Below the pieces are notes generated by a model. The model worked only from the letters and a program-made list of their open reading frames with translations. It did not search any database and was not told the origin of the DNA. The translations under genes were made by a program, and so were the position numbers. From Solirubrobacteraceae bacterium (GTDB lineage: Bacteria > Actinomycetota > Thermoleophilia > Solirubrobacterales > Solirubrobacteraceae), in contig JAEMQS010000002.1 of assembly GCA_016463765.1 (NCBI GenBank), forward strand, positions 62,001-126,000: a DNA stretch of 64,000 nucleotides. The letters run 5' to 3'. Of this stretch, positions 1 to 7,847 are shown piece by piece. Each line of letters starts with the position of its first letter. Positions within the stretch are counted from its first letter, which is position 1.

Positions 1-350
1 AGGTCCGTCAGATCATCGAGGCCGGCAACGGCATCGCGCGCACGCCGTACCTCTGGGGCGGCGGCCACGGCAAGTGGCAGGACAAGGGCTACGACTGCTC
101 GGGCTCGGTGTCGTTCGCGCTGGCATCCGCAGGGCTGCTCGACCGCTCCCTGACGTCCGGGCAGCTCGAGGGCTGGGGCAAGCCGGGTAAGGGCAAGTGG
201 GTGACGGTCTGGACGAACGACGGCCACGTCTTCCTCGAAGTCGCCGGTGTGCGGTTCGACACCACGGGCCGGAAGAAGACCGGGTCGCGGTGGCAGAACG
301 AGATGCGCTCGCGCGCCGGCTTCGTCGCCCGGCACCCGCCGGGGCTCTAG
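1..350 (+). CDS. NlpC/P60-like (C40) hydrolase, C-terminal part, 5' truncated
   Basis: The open frame enters from the left edge (first complete codon at base 3) and ends at TAG 348-350, so only about 115 C-terminal residues are visible. They contain a Tyr-Leu-Trp-Gly-Gly-Gly-His run followed by Asp-Cys-Ser-Gly, the usual setting of the catalytic cysteine of NlpC/P60 cell-wall peptidases. About 45 residues later comes Gly-His-Val-Phe-Leu, a candidate for the catalytic histidine. Such enzymes cut peptidoglycan stem peptides outside the membrane. The N-terminal part, including any signal peptide, lies outside the window, so localisation cannot be judged. It converges on the small reverse-strand gene at 360. 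Confidence 0.7.
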   Translation, partial: VRQIIEAGNGIARTPYLWGGGHGKWQDKGYDCSGSVSFALASAGLLDRSLTSGQLEGWGKPGKGKWVTVWTNDGHVFLEVAGVRFDTTGRKKTGSRWQNEMRSRAGFVARHPPGL

Positions 351-359
351 GCCGCGGCC

Positions 360-578
360 TCAGCCCTGCGCTGCGCCGGCGAACTGCGCGCGGAGCACGG
401 CGATCTCGGTGACCGCTGCGCCCACCCAGGCCGCGTGCATGACGGCGATCTCGGTGTCGAGATCGTGCATGTACGCCGGGTCGTGGCGCAGTTCGCACCC
501 CATCGCCAGCGCCCGCTCGATACGCAGGAGTTCGAGGCGCTCATAGATGTCGTTGGGGGTCTGCGTGATCATGTCCAT
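360..578 (-). CDS. small protein of unknown function (72 aa)
   Basis: A short reverse-strand frame with ATG at 576-578 and TGA at 360-362, placed tail to tail with the hydrolase. The product is mostly predictable as helix, soluble, with no membrane segment, cysteine pair or known motif; acidic and aliphatic residues alternate in the middle. A second in-frame ATG lies two codons downstream. No Shine-Dalgarno or TANNNT hexamer is evident upstream, which weakens the call. It fills the only space between two better-supported genes and has ordinary high-GC codon use. I do not recognise a family. Confidence 0.45.
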   Translation of the reverse strand: MDMITQTPNDIYERLELLRIERALAMGCELRHDPAYMHDLDTEIAVMHAAWVGAAVTEIAVLRAQFAGAAQG

Positions 579-696
579 CCAACTTGGTCGTGTACCCAGA
601 CTTACGCCTGCTTGACCCTGTCTGGTTCATGGACACGCGACGAGGCCGGATGGAGCGGTGCGGGTGTGGCAAGCTGTCGGGCGCCTTCGGGTTCCC

Positions 697-702
697 TAAG
701 TT
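697..702 (+). promoter_or_regulatory. possible -10 element of the iron-import operon
   Basis: TAAGTT lies 17 nt before the lipoprotein ATG at 720, with GAGG at 710-713 between them. The match is weak and no -35 or IdeR-type iron box was recognised. Confidence 0.3.
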
Positions 703-719
703 CCTCCACGAGGTCGTAC

Positions 720-1730
720 ATGCCCCGGATCCTCCTGCTCCTCTTCGCCGTGCCCCTGCTCGCCTTCGGCCTCGCCGCGTGCGGCGACGACGGCCCGTCC
801 GAGGACGCGCTCGTCGTGTACTCCGGGCGCAATGAGGACCTCGTCGGTCCGCTCGTCGAGCGCTTCGAGCAGGAGACGGGCATCGAGACCGAGGTCAAGT
901 ACGCCGGCTCGTCGGAGCTCGCCGCGACGCTCGTGGAGGAGGGCGACGCCTCGCCCGCCGACGCGTTCTTCAGCCAGGACGCCGGGGCGCTCGGCGCGCT
1001 GCAGAGCGAGGACCTGCTGGCCGCCATGCCGGCCGCGACGCTCGACAAGGTCCCCGAGGCGTTCCGCTCGGCGCAGGGCGACTGGGTCGGGACGTCCGCC
1101 CGCGCCCGGGTCATCGCCTACGACAAGCGTGAACTGCAGGAGGACGACCTGCCGGCGTCCGTCCTCGACCTCACCGACGAGGAGTGGAAGGGCCGCGTCG
1201 CGTGGGCGCCGACGAACGCGTCGTTCCAGTCGTTCGTCACCGCGATGCGCGCGTCGCTGGGGCCCGAGCGCACGACCGAGTGGCTCGAGGGCATGCTCGC
1301 CAACGACGTCCAGGTCTACGAGAACAACATCGCGATCCGCGACGCGATCGCCAACGGCGAGATCGACACCGGGCTGATCAACCACTACTACGTGGCCGAG
1401 GCGATCGCCGAGGAGGGTGACGACTACCCGGTCGGCATCTACGAGCCGGGCGACGGCGACATCGGCGCGCTCGTGAACGTCGCGGGCGTCGGCATCCTGG
1501 CCAGCGCGAATCAGGCGGAGAAGGCGCAGCAGTTCGCCGACTTCCTGCTGACCGACGAGAGCCAGCGCTACTTCGCCGACGAGCTGAAGGAGTACCCGGT
1601 CGTGCCGGGCGTCGAGGCCGACGCGTCGCTGCAGCCGCTCGACGAGATCGAGCAGCCGGACATCGACCTCAACCAGCTCGAGGACCTCCAGGGGACCGTC
1701 GAGCTGCTCCAGCAGACCGGGGTCCTGTAG
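720..1730 (+). CDS. Fe(3+) ABC transporter substrate-binding lipoprotein (FbpA/FutA type)
   Basis: Extracytoplasmic receptor that captures ferric iron and hands it to the permease encoded next door. The 336-residue product begins with Met-Pro-Arg, a hydrophobic stretch and a lipobox Leu-Ala-Ala-Cys, predicting lipidation at Cys21. The mature part starts with the Val-Tyr-Ser-Gly-Arg type strand of family 1 ferric-binding proteins, and Asn-His-Tyr-Tyr at residues 221-224 supplies the adjacent tyrosines (223, 224) that bind iron in FbpA. ATG at 720 was preferred over upstream in-frame starts because the signal peptide begins exactly there and GAGG lies 6 nt before it. The permease starts 4 nt after the stop. 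A role with another metal or anion cannot be excluded. Confidence 0.88.
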   Translation: MPRILLLLFAVPLLAFGLAACGDDGPSEDALVVYSGRNEDLVGPLVERFEQETGIETEVKYAGSSELAATLVEEGDASPADAFFSQDAGALGALQSEDLLAAMPAATLDKVPEAFRSAQGDWVGTSARARVIAYDKRELQEDDLPASVLDLTDEEWKGRVAWAPTNASFQSFVTAMRASLGPERTTEWLEGMLANDVQVYENNIAIRDAIANGEIDTGLINHYYVAEAIAEEGDDYPVGIYEPGDGDIGALVNVAGVGILASANQAEKAQQFADFLLTDESQRYFADELKEYPVVPGVEADASLQPLDEIEQPDIDLNQLEDLQGTVELLQQTGVL

Positions 1731-1734
1731 GGCC

Positions 1735-3309
1735 ATGGTCCGCCGCGGCGCACCCCCCGCGCTGCTCGCCGCGGCGGGGCTCGTCGCGGCCGGTGCGGTG
1801 CTGCCGGTCGCCTACCTCGCGTGGGTGGTCCTCGGCGATCTGCCGCAGTGGTGGGACACCGTCTGGTCGGCCCGGGCGTTCGAGCTGCTGCTGCGCAGCG
1901 TGGGGCTGGCGGTCGCCGTCACCGCGGCGACCGTGGCGATCTCCCTGCCGATCAGCTGGCTGACGGTGCGCACGGACCTTCCGGGCCGCGGCGTCTGGTC
2001 GGTGCTGTGCGCGCTGCCGCTGGTGATCCCGAGCTACATCGGGGCGTACCTGCTCGTCAGCGCGCTGGGCCCGCGGGGCGAGCTGCAGGGCGTGCTCGAG
2101 GGGCCGCTGGGTATCGACCGGCTGCCGTCGCTCTACGGCTTCTGGGGCGCGTGGCTGGCGCTCACGCTGTTCTGCTTCCCGTACGTGCTGCTGCCGCTGC
2201 AGGCCGTGCTGCGGCGGATGGACCCGTCGCTGGAGGAGGCGGCGCGCGGGATGGGGCGGTCGGGCTGGGCGGCGTACCGCAGCGTGGTGCTGCCGCAGCT
2301 GCTGCCCGCCGTCGGCGCGGGCGCGCTGCTCGTCTCCCTGTACGTGCTGAGCGACTTCGGCGCGGTGTCGATCATGCGCTTCGACTCGTTCACGCGGGTC
2401 ATCTACGTGCAGTACCAGTCGTCGTTCGACCGGGTGGGCGCGGCGTCGCTGGCGACGCTGCTCGTGCTCGTCACGCTGGTCATCTTGTGGCTGGAGGGCA
2501 GGTCGCGCCGCGGCGGAGCCCTGCACCGCAGCGCACCCGGGTCGGCTCGACCGCCCCGGCCGGTGGCGCTGGGCGTCTGGCGCTGGCCCGCGCTGGGCTT
2601 CTGCGCGCTCGTCGTCGGCCTGGCGCTGGCGCTGCCCATCGGCATGCTCGCCCTCTGGACGACGCGGTCGATCTCCGGCGACGTCGCATGGGCGTCGGTG
2701 CTGGGGGCCGCCGGGAACTCGCTGCTGGCCGCTGGGCTCGCGGCAGGCGTTGCGGTCGTCTGCGCCGTCCCGGTCGCGCTGCTCGCCGCCCGGCACCGCG
2801 GACGCGCACCGCGGACGATCGAGTGGGGCGCCTACCTCGGCCACGCGCTGCCGGGCATCGTCGTCGCGCTGGCGCTCGTGTTCTTCGCGACACGGGCGGT
2901 CCCGGCGCTCTACCAGACGCTCCTCATGCTCGTGGTGGCGCTCGTGATCCTGTTCCTGCCGCAGGCCATCGGCGCGATCCGCACCGCCGCCCTGCAGATC
3001 GACCCCCGCCTCGAGGAGGCCGCGCGATCCCTCGGACGGTCACCGACGCGTGCCTTCGCGTCCGTGACCGCCCCCTTGCTGCGCGGCGGCGCCGCGGCCG
3101 GAGGCGCGCTCGTCTTCCTGACAGCCGTCAAGGAGCTCCCCGCGACCCTGATCCTCTCGCCGATAGGCTTCGACACGCTCGCGATCGAGGTCTGGCGCAC
3201 GACGAGCGTCGGCTTCTACGAGCGGGGTGCGGTGCCGTCGCTGCTGCTGCTCGCCGTGTCGGCGGTGCCCATGGCGATCCTGGTCCTGCGCGAGCGGTCC
3301 TTCACATGA
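1735..3309 (+). CDS. Fe(3+) ABC transporter permease (FbpB type, fused double domain)
   Basis: Inner-membrane channel of the iron importer. The 524-residue protein has about twelve hydrophobic segments arranged as two homologous halves. Each half carries an EAA loop (Glu-Glu-Ala-Ala-Arg-Gly-Met-Gly-Arg in the first, Glu-Glu-Ala-Ala-Arg-Ser-Leu-Gly-Arg in the second) that docks the ATPase. Fusion of the two permease domains into one chain and the total length are typical of the FbpB/SfuB family. ATG at 1735 follows the lipoprotein stop by 4 nt, and the stop overlaps the ATPase start as ATGA, so the three proteins are probably translationally coupled. Confidence 0.88.
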   Translation: MVRRGAPPALLAAAGLVAAGAVLPVAYLAWVVLGDLPQWWDTVWSARAFELLLRSVGLAVAVTAATVAISLPISWLTVRTDLPGRGVWSVLCALPLVIPSYIGAYLLVSALGPRGELQGVLEGPLGIDRLPSLYGFWGAWLALTLFCFPYVLLPLQAVLRRMDPSLEEAARGMGRSGWAAYRSVVLPQLLPAVGAGALLVSLYVLSDFGAVSIMRFDSFTRVIYVQYQSSFDRVGAASLATLLVLVTLVILWLEGRSRRGGALHRSAPGSARPPRPVALGVWRWPALGFCALVVGLALALPIGMLALWTTRSISGDVAWASVLGAAGNSLLAAGLAAGVAVVCAVPVALLAARHRGRAPRTIEWGAYLGHALPGIVVALALVFFATRAVPALYQTLLMLVVALVILFLPQAIGAIRTAALQIDPRLEEAARSLGRSPTRAFASVTAPLLRGGAAAGGALVFLTAVKELPATLILSPIGFDTLAIEVWRTTSVGFYERGAVPSLLLLAVSAVPMAILVLRERSFT

Positions 3310-4346
3310 GCGCCATCTCCATCACCGGGCTGCACAAGGCGTTCGGCGCCGCGCGCGCCGTCGACGGCGTGGACCTCTCGGTCGCCGAAGGGGAGATCTG
3401 CGCGTTGCTCGGCCCGTCGGGCTGTGGCAAGACGACGATGCTGCGCCTGCTCGCCGGCTTCGAGGCTCCGGATGCGGGCACGATCGCGGTCGGCGACCGG
3501 GTTGTTGCCGGGGACGGCGTGGTGGTGCCGCCCGAGAAGCGCGGCATCGGGATGGTGTTCCAGGACTACGCGCTGTTCCCGCACCTGTCGGTCGCCGAGA
3601 ACGTGGGTTTTGGACTGGAGCGCGGTGGGCGGTCTGCGCGCGTCGACGAACTGCTCGACCTCGTAGGACTCGCCGGGCTCGGCGACCGTCATCCGCACGC
3701 GCTGTCGGGCGGCCAGCAGCAGCGTGTGGCGCTGGCACGCGCCATCGCGTCGACGCCGTCGCTGGTGCTGCTCGACGAGCCGTTCAGCGGCCTGGACGCG
3801 GCGTTGCGCGCATCGGTGCGCGGCGAGGTGCGGACGATTCTTCAGCGGGCCGGTGTGACGGCGCTGTTCGTCACCCACGACCAGGAAGAGGCGCTGTCGC
3901 TGGCCGACACCGTCGCTGTGATGCATGCGGGCAGGGTGGAGCAGGTCGGCACGCCGGAAGAGGTCTACGGCCGCCCGGCGACACGCTGGGTCGCGACGTT
4001 CCTGGGCGAGGCCGACGTCCTTCCCGGCGACGTCGTGGATGGCCACGTCGACTTCGAGCTGGGCCGCCTGCCGATCGACCCGGGTTTTCGCGGCGCCGCC
4101 GACGTCCTGGTGCGGCCCGAGGCGGTCGCACTGTCGCTGGGCTCGGGCGGGTCGGGCCGGCGCGTGGAAGGGCGCGTTGTCCAGCGCGAGTACTTCGGCC
4201 ACGACCAGCTCGTCCACGTCGAACTGCCGTCGGGCCGCCGCATCCGCTCACGGTCCCTGTCGCACCCGGTCTGGCACGAGGGCGACCGCGTGCACGTCAC
4301 GATCGACGGCCCGGTCAACGTCTTCGCCGGAGAAGGATCTCCGTGA
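3306..4346 (+). CDS. Fe(3+) ABC transporter ATP-binding protein (FbpC type)
   Basis: Cytoplasmic ATPase that powers iron uptake. The 346-residue product shows a Walker A Gly-Pro-Ser-Gly-Cys-Gly-Lys-Thr-Thr near residues 36-44, a Q-loop, the signature Leu-Ser-Gly-Gly-Gln-Gln-Gln near 134, Walker B Leu-Leu-Asp-Glu-Pro near 156 and the H-loop in Phe-Val-Thr-His-Asp. The last 110 residues resemble a TOBE-type regulatory domain, as usual in the FbpC/PotA group. The start ATG sits inside the ATGA overlap with the permease stop. Specificity for iron is inferred from the neighbouring FbpA-like receptor. Confidence 0.9.
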   Translation: MSAISITGLHKAFGAARAVDGVDLSVAEGEICALLGPSGCGKTTMLRLLAGFEAPDAGTIAVGDRVVAGDGVVVPPEKRGIGMVFQDYALFPHLSVAENVGFGLERGGRSARVDELLDLVGLAGLGDRHPHALSGGQQQRVALARAIASTPSLVLLDEPFSGLDAALRASVRGEVRTILQRAGVTALFVTHDQEEALSLADTVAVMHAGRVEQVGTPEEVYGRPATRWVATFLGEADVLPGDVVDGHVDFELGRLPIDPGFRGAADVLVRPEAVALSLGSGGSGRRVEGRVVQREYFGHDQLVHVELPSGRRIRSRSLSHPVWHEGDRVHVTIDGPVNVFAGEGSP

Positions 4347-4361
4347 TTGCGGGTTCTTCGT

Positions 4362-4384
4362 GGACGGCTGGTTGACAGTCGTCC
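4362..4384 (+). terminator. hairpin terminator after the iron-import operon
   Basis: A 9-bp stem with one G-T wobble (GGACGGCTG, loop GTTGA, CAGTCGTCC) begins 15 nt after the ATPase stop. There is no T-tract, common for high-GC actinobacterial terminators. The remaining gap to ctaA (4385-4611) shows nothing recognisable except C-rich stretches. Confidence 0.5.
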
Positions 4385-4611
4385 GACCGACCTGATCTGG
4401 TCAGCGGTGCTCCGACGGGAGTGCGCATTCGAGGTCCACGGTCGTCATGCCGCAACCAACCCACATCTACGCGAGCGCCCTATCGCGCCGCGACCTTCGC
4501 CGGCGGGGAAGCCGTACCCCCCACCCCCACAGCCGCCGGCGTTCCCCCCTGATGTGGCGCCTGTGTGGCGTGACGGCCGTGACCGCGCTGATGCTTGAGG
4601 CGCTGCGCGGT

Positions 4612-5565
4612 CTAGGCGGCTGACGCTTCGACCTTCGGCCGCGTGGTCTCCTTGACCCGCTCGGCCTTCGGCACCGCCCGTCCGGCGGCGCACACCGCCC
4701 ACATCATCGTCATCCACGCGACCGTCGCGATGACGATGTGGATCCACACGACGCCCGCGGGCAGGCCGTTGAAGTACTGGATCGCGCCCACGACGCCCTG
4801 AATGCCGATGAGGATGGCCGTGGCCGCGATCGCGTTGAGCAGCTGCTTGTCCGCGCCGCGGCGGCGCAGGAGCAGCCACAGGATCACGCATGAGACGCCC
4901 AGCGCGGTGCCCAGGCGGCCGTGTGTGTGGATGGCCCACTCGACGGTGTCGCTCCCACGCCAGTCGAGGCGGTGGACGACCTCGCCCGTGCGAGCGCTGC
5001 CGGGGTGGGGACCAGCCGCCGTGGCGACGGTGCCCATGAAGAAGAGGAGGCTCGAGATCGGGAACAACGCCCGCGTGCCCCAGACGGCGAGCATGTCCGG
5101 GTTGCGCGGCCGGCTGCCGGGCTCGTGCCACGCGCACCACACGAGCATCACGGCGGCGACGAGGATCACCATCGACAGCAGGAAGTGCCCCATGACGAAC
5201 CCGGGCTGCAGGTGGTACTTCACCGTCCACATCCCGAGGACCGCCTGCATGACGACGCCGATCGGCAGGAGCGTGCCGAGGATCGCGAGGTCCTTGCGAT
5301 AGGGGCGACGACGGAAGGCCAAGAGGCCGGCGGCGATGGCGAGCAGCCCCACGAGCCCGCTGATCAGACGATTGCCGTACTCGATCCACGAGTGCACGGT
5401 CATCGGCGCGATGACGCTGCCGTCGCAGGTCGGCCAGTTCGTGCAGCCCAGGCCGGAGCCGGTCAGGCGGACGCCGGCGCCGGTGAAGACGATGAGGGCG
5501 AGGCTGACCGTGGCGGACGTGGCGACCCAGGCGTAGGTGCGTGGGGTGATCTCGGGGAGGCGCAT
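4612..5565 (-). CDS. ctaA: heme A synthase (COX15/CtaA family)
   Basis: Membrane enzyme that oxidises the C8 methyl group of heme O to give heme A for cytochrome oxidase. The 317-residue protein has about eight hydrophobic segments. The first external loop holds Gly-Cys-Thr-Asn-Trp-Pro-Thr-Cys, the redox-active Cys-X5-Cys pair of bacterial CtaA. His-containing helices (Thr-Val-His-Ser-Trp-Ile-Glu-Tyr; Met-Gly-His-Phe; His-Thr-His-Gly-Arg; Trp-Ile-His-Ile) provide heme ligands. ATG at 5565 was chosen over GTG at 5613 because a TACCCT hexamer lies 12 nt before it and would sit inside the longer frame. The gene stands alone, without ctaB or oxidase genes. Confidence 0.9.
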   Translation of the reverse strand: MRLPEITPRTYAWVATSATVSLALIVFTGAGVRLTGSGLGCTNWPTCDGSVIAPMTVHSWIEYGNRLISGLVGLLAIAAGLLAFRRRPYRKDLAILGTLLPIGVVMQAVLGMWTVKYHLQPGFVMGHFLLSMVILVAAVMLVWCAWHEPGSRPRNPDMLAVWGTRALFPISSLLFFMGTVATAAGPHPGSARTGEVVHRLDWRGSDTVEWAIHTHGRLGTALGVSCVILWLLLRRRGADKQLLNAIAATAILIGIQGVVGAIQYFNGLPAGVVWIHIVIATVAWMTMMWAVCAAGRAVPKAERVKETTRPKVEASAA

Positions 5566-5577
5566 GCCGGGGAAGAC

Positions 5578-5583
5578 AGGGTA
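5578..5583 (-). promoter_or_regulatory. -10 hexamer of ctaA
   Basis: TACCCT on the reverse strand, 12 nt before the ATG at 5565; implies a leader of only a few nucleotides. Confidence 0.45.
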
Positions 5584-5650
5584 GAGCGCGGGGCGCGCCG
5601 GCGTCCGGCACACGGCGCAGGAGCCTCAGGGGGACCTCGTGTCAGGCACC

Positions 5651-5669
5651 TCGTGGAGTTGGGCCACGA
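5651..5669 (-). terminator. weak hairpin downstream of FkbM-type gene
   Basis: Perfect 6-bp inverted repeat (TCGTGG, 7-nt loop, CCACGA) about 50 nt past the stop of the reverse-strand gene at 5721. No T-tract. It could equally be chance in GC-rich DNA. Confidence 0.25.
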
Positions 5670-5720
5670 CGTGGTCGGGGACCAGGGCCGGCTGTACTCA
5701 GGCGTTCCCGGCGCGAAGCG

Positions 5721-6695
5721 TCATCGCTTCCGCAACACGAGGTTGACGAATCGCCCAGGCGCGGCTTCGGTTGCGGCGAGCACCTCGTCGTCGGTCGCCG
5801 CCGTGGCGGAGCCATCGTCTCCGAGCAGCGCCGCGTCGAGCCCCAGATCGCGGTAGCCCGCGAGCACGCCGCGCGCGTCGATGCCGCGGTCGTCCATCCC
5901 GTCGAGCCAGAACTCCACGAGCACCTGCGGATCGGGACTGCGATGCAGGACGTCGCGAAGCCCGGCCAGCGCCTCGTGATCGACGCCCTGGGTGTCGACC
6001 TTGATCACGTCGAGCGTCGCGTGCGCGCCGAACAGCTCGTCGAGCGCCGCCGCCGGGACGAGGTGCGCCGCCCCGCTGGCGTCGGGGCGGACCTGGTGAT
6101 CGCCCCGATTCTCCTCATTGAGCACGAGCGGCAGGAGGTCACGCTCGGACCACGCCGCGATCGGGAGCACAGCCACGTCGTCCAGCCCATGACGCCAGAG
6201 ATTGGCGCGCAGGACCGCGAGGTTGCGTGCCTCCGGCTCGACAGCCACGACCGCACCGGTCTTTCCCGCGAGTTGCGCCATCAGCACGGTGAAGTAGCCG
6301 ACGTTCGCGCCGACGTCGAGCACTGCGCTGCCCGGCCGGACGACCCGGCGCAGCCACGCCGCCTCCTCGGCCTCCCAGTCTCCCTGAGCGCGGATGAGCG
6401 GCGTCATGACCTCGTCGCCGGCGTGCAGGAGGACCGGCCCGATGTCAGTGCCGACCTCGACGACGGTGTCCTGGAGCAGCGGCCGCGCCGCCAGGGCCCC
6501 GATGCGCGCTTCCCGTGCGATCTCAGCTACCGCGTCGGCAAGCAGGCTGGCGCGGCGCTCGGCCGGGACGGACAGCGGCCGCCCGGCGCGCAGGGCCACC
6601 CGACGCGCCGCAAGCCCGGCCGCTCCGAAGCGCGAAGGCGTGTCGCTGGCGGCAGCGCCCGTCAGCGCGGCGTGGAGACGAGAAGTGCGCAGCAT
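5721..6695 (-). CDS. FkbM-family methyltransferase
   Basis: Predicted S-adenosylmethionine-dependent O-methyltransferase, probably acting on a sugar. The 324-residue protein has an N-terminal helical region of about 110 residues. A class I SAM fold follows, with Val-Leu-Asp-Val-Gly-Ala-Asn-Val-Gly-Tyr-Phe near residues 124-134, a Val-Glu-Pro acidic strand end after it, and the FkbM hallmark Ile-Lys-Val-Asp-Thr-Gln-Gly in the second half. The start at 6695 has TACGAT 7 nt upstream; longer in-frame extensions run through the divergent neighbour and are rejected. It is divergent from another FkbM-like gene at 6756 with only 60 bp between start codons, marking the edge of the glycan locus. Confidence 0.8.
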   Translation of the reverse strand: MLRTSRLHAALTGAAASDTPSRFGAAGLAARRVALRAGRPLSVPAERRASLLADAVAEIAREARIGALAARPLLQDTVVEVGTDIGPVLLHAGDEVMTPLIRAQGDWEAEEAAWLRRVVRPGSAVLDVGANVGYFTVLMAQLAGKTGAVVAVEPEARNLAVLRANLWRHGLDDVAVLPIAAWSERDLLPLVLNEENRGDHQVRPDASGAAHLVPAAALDELFGAHATLDVIKVDTQGVDHEALAGLRDVLHRSPDPQVLVEFWLDGMDDRGIDARGVLAGYRDLGLDAALLGDDGSATAATDDEVLAATEAAPGRFVNLVLRKR

Positions 6696-6702
6696 CCGCG
6701 CG

Positions 6703-6708
6703 ATCGTA
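6703..6708 (-). promoter_or_regulatory. -10 hexamer, leaderless-type, for the gene ending at 5721
   Basis: Reverse-strand TACGAT with 7 nt to the ATG at 6695. Back to back with TACGCT at 6743 on the other strand. Confidence 0.6.
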
Positions 6709-6742
6709 GTCGGGCCGTCCGCGTCACGCCTCGCGCCTGATC

Positions 6743-6748
6743 TACGCT
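6743..6748 (+). promoter_or_regulatory. -10 hexamer, leaderless-type, for the gene starting at 6756
   Basis: TACGCT with 7 nt to the ATG at 6756. Confidence 0.6.
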
Positions 6749-6755
6749 CTCGGCG

Positions 6756-7838
6756 ATGAACGCCCGGAGACGCACGCCACGACTGCGCCACCGCACGAGG
6801 TCCGGCGCCGTCGGCCCGTTGCGGCGTGTGTCGCTCCGCCTCCGGCGCCTGGCCGACCTCTCCGCCGTTCGCTCCGCGCCTCGCGCAGCGCTCGCCCAGA
6901 CCATGAACGCCGACGAGGCGAGGCGGGTTGCACTCACCGTCGCCGCGCGGGACACCGACCGAATCCCGAAGGTGCCTGGGGCGGGCCGCGTGATCGAGCA
7001 GGGCGGCGTGGCCACCCAGATCATGCACAACGGCGTCCGGGTCGAGGAGGGGTGCTACTACGGCGCATGGATGACCGAGATCATCCACCGCCTGCGTGGT
7101 CATCACGAGCCACAGGAGGAGTGGGCGTTTCACTGCGTGGTCGAGCGCCTGCGGCGGGATACCGAGTCTCCTGTGATGGTCGAGTTCGGGAGCTTCTGGG
7201 CGTACTACTCGCTCTGGGTCGCGCACGAGTTGCCCGGCAGCCGCTGCGTGCTTGTCGAGCCCGACGAAGCGCACCTGCAGGTCGGCATCCGAAACTTCGA
7301 GCTCAACGGACTCAGGCCGGACGCGACGCGACACGCCGCGGTGGGCGCGCATCACGGAGAGACGATCGCCCTGCGGTACGAGAGCGATGGCGAGACGCGC
7401 ACCGTTCCCGTGGTGTCGCTCGATGGCCTGCGCGAGGAGCTGCAGCTCGCACGCGTCGACCTCGTGCTGTGCGACACCCAGGGCGCCGAGCTCGACGCGA
7501 TCGCCGGCTGTGCCGGCGCGATCCGCGACCGCGCACTGCGGTTCATGGTGGTCTCGACGCACCACCACACGATCACCGGCGACCCGCTCACGCACCAGCG
7601 TTGCGTCGAGCGGCTGACCAGCCTCGGGGCGCACATTCTCGTCGAGCACACCGTGCACGAGTCCGCGAGCGGGGACGGGCTCATCGTCGCGTCGTTCGAC
7701 GAACGCGACGCGGGCGTCACCATCGACGTGTCGCGCACGCGCGCTTCGGACACGCTCTTCGGTCCCCTCGAGCCCGAGCTCGCTGCGGCCTTCGACGCGC
7801 TGCGAGAGCTTCGCGGCGCGCCGGCCCCTCCCTCCTAG
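6756..7838 (+). CDS. FkbM-family methyltransferase
   Basis: Second FkbM-like protein, 360 residues, divergent from the first. After a basic N-terminal stretch of about 60 residues rich in Arg, the fold includes Met-Val-Glu-Phe-Gly-Ser-Phe-Trp-Ala-Tyr-Tyr near 145 (SAM loop; the usual second glycine is replaced), Leu-Val-Glu-Pro-Asp-Glu, and Leu-Cys-Asp-Thr-Gln-Gly-Ala-Glu, the counterpart of the FkbM Lys-Val-Asp-Thr-Gln-Gly motif. The altered glycine loop leaves some doubt about catalytic competence. A His-rich Thr-His-His-His-Thr segment near 268 is unusual. The stop is 9 bp from the convergent methyltransferase gene. Confidence 0.72.
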   Translation: MNARRRTPRLRHRTRSGAVGPLRRVSLRLRRLADLSAVRSAPRAALAQTMNADEARRVALTVAARDTDRIPKVPGAGRVIEQGGVATQIMHNGVRVEEGCYYGAWMTEIIHRLRGHHEPQEEWAFHCVVERLRRDTESPVMVEFGSFWAYYSLWVAHELPGSRCVLVEPDEAHLQVGIRNFELNGLRPDATRHAAVGAHHGETIALRYESDGETRTVPVVSLDGLREELQLARVDLVLCDTQGAELDAIAGCAGAIRDRALRFMVVSTHHHTITGDPLTHQRCVERLTSLGAHILVEHTVHESASGDGLIVASFDERDAGVTIDVSRTRASDTLFGPLEPELAAAFDALRELRGAPAPPS

Positions 7839-7847
7839 TCCTGCGGC

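Noticed and set aside
349-360. 12-bp palindrome AGGCCGCGGCCT between convergent stops
   Set aside because: No loop for a hairpin and such GC palindromes are frequent by chance at this composition.
696-2844. long reverse frames over the iron transporter genes
   Set aside because: Shadows of the lipoprotein and permease genes, with no recognisable motifs and biased composition.
4385-4611. short forward frame and a TTGACA-like hexamer at 4372 between the iron operon and ctaA
   Set aside because: The hexamer is part of the terminator hairpin and no -10 partner sits at 16-18 nt; the frame has no start signal or recognisable content.
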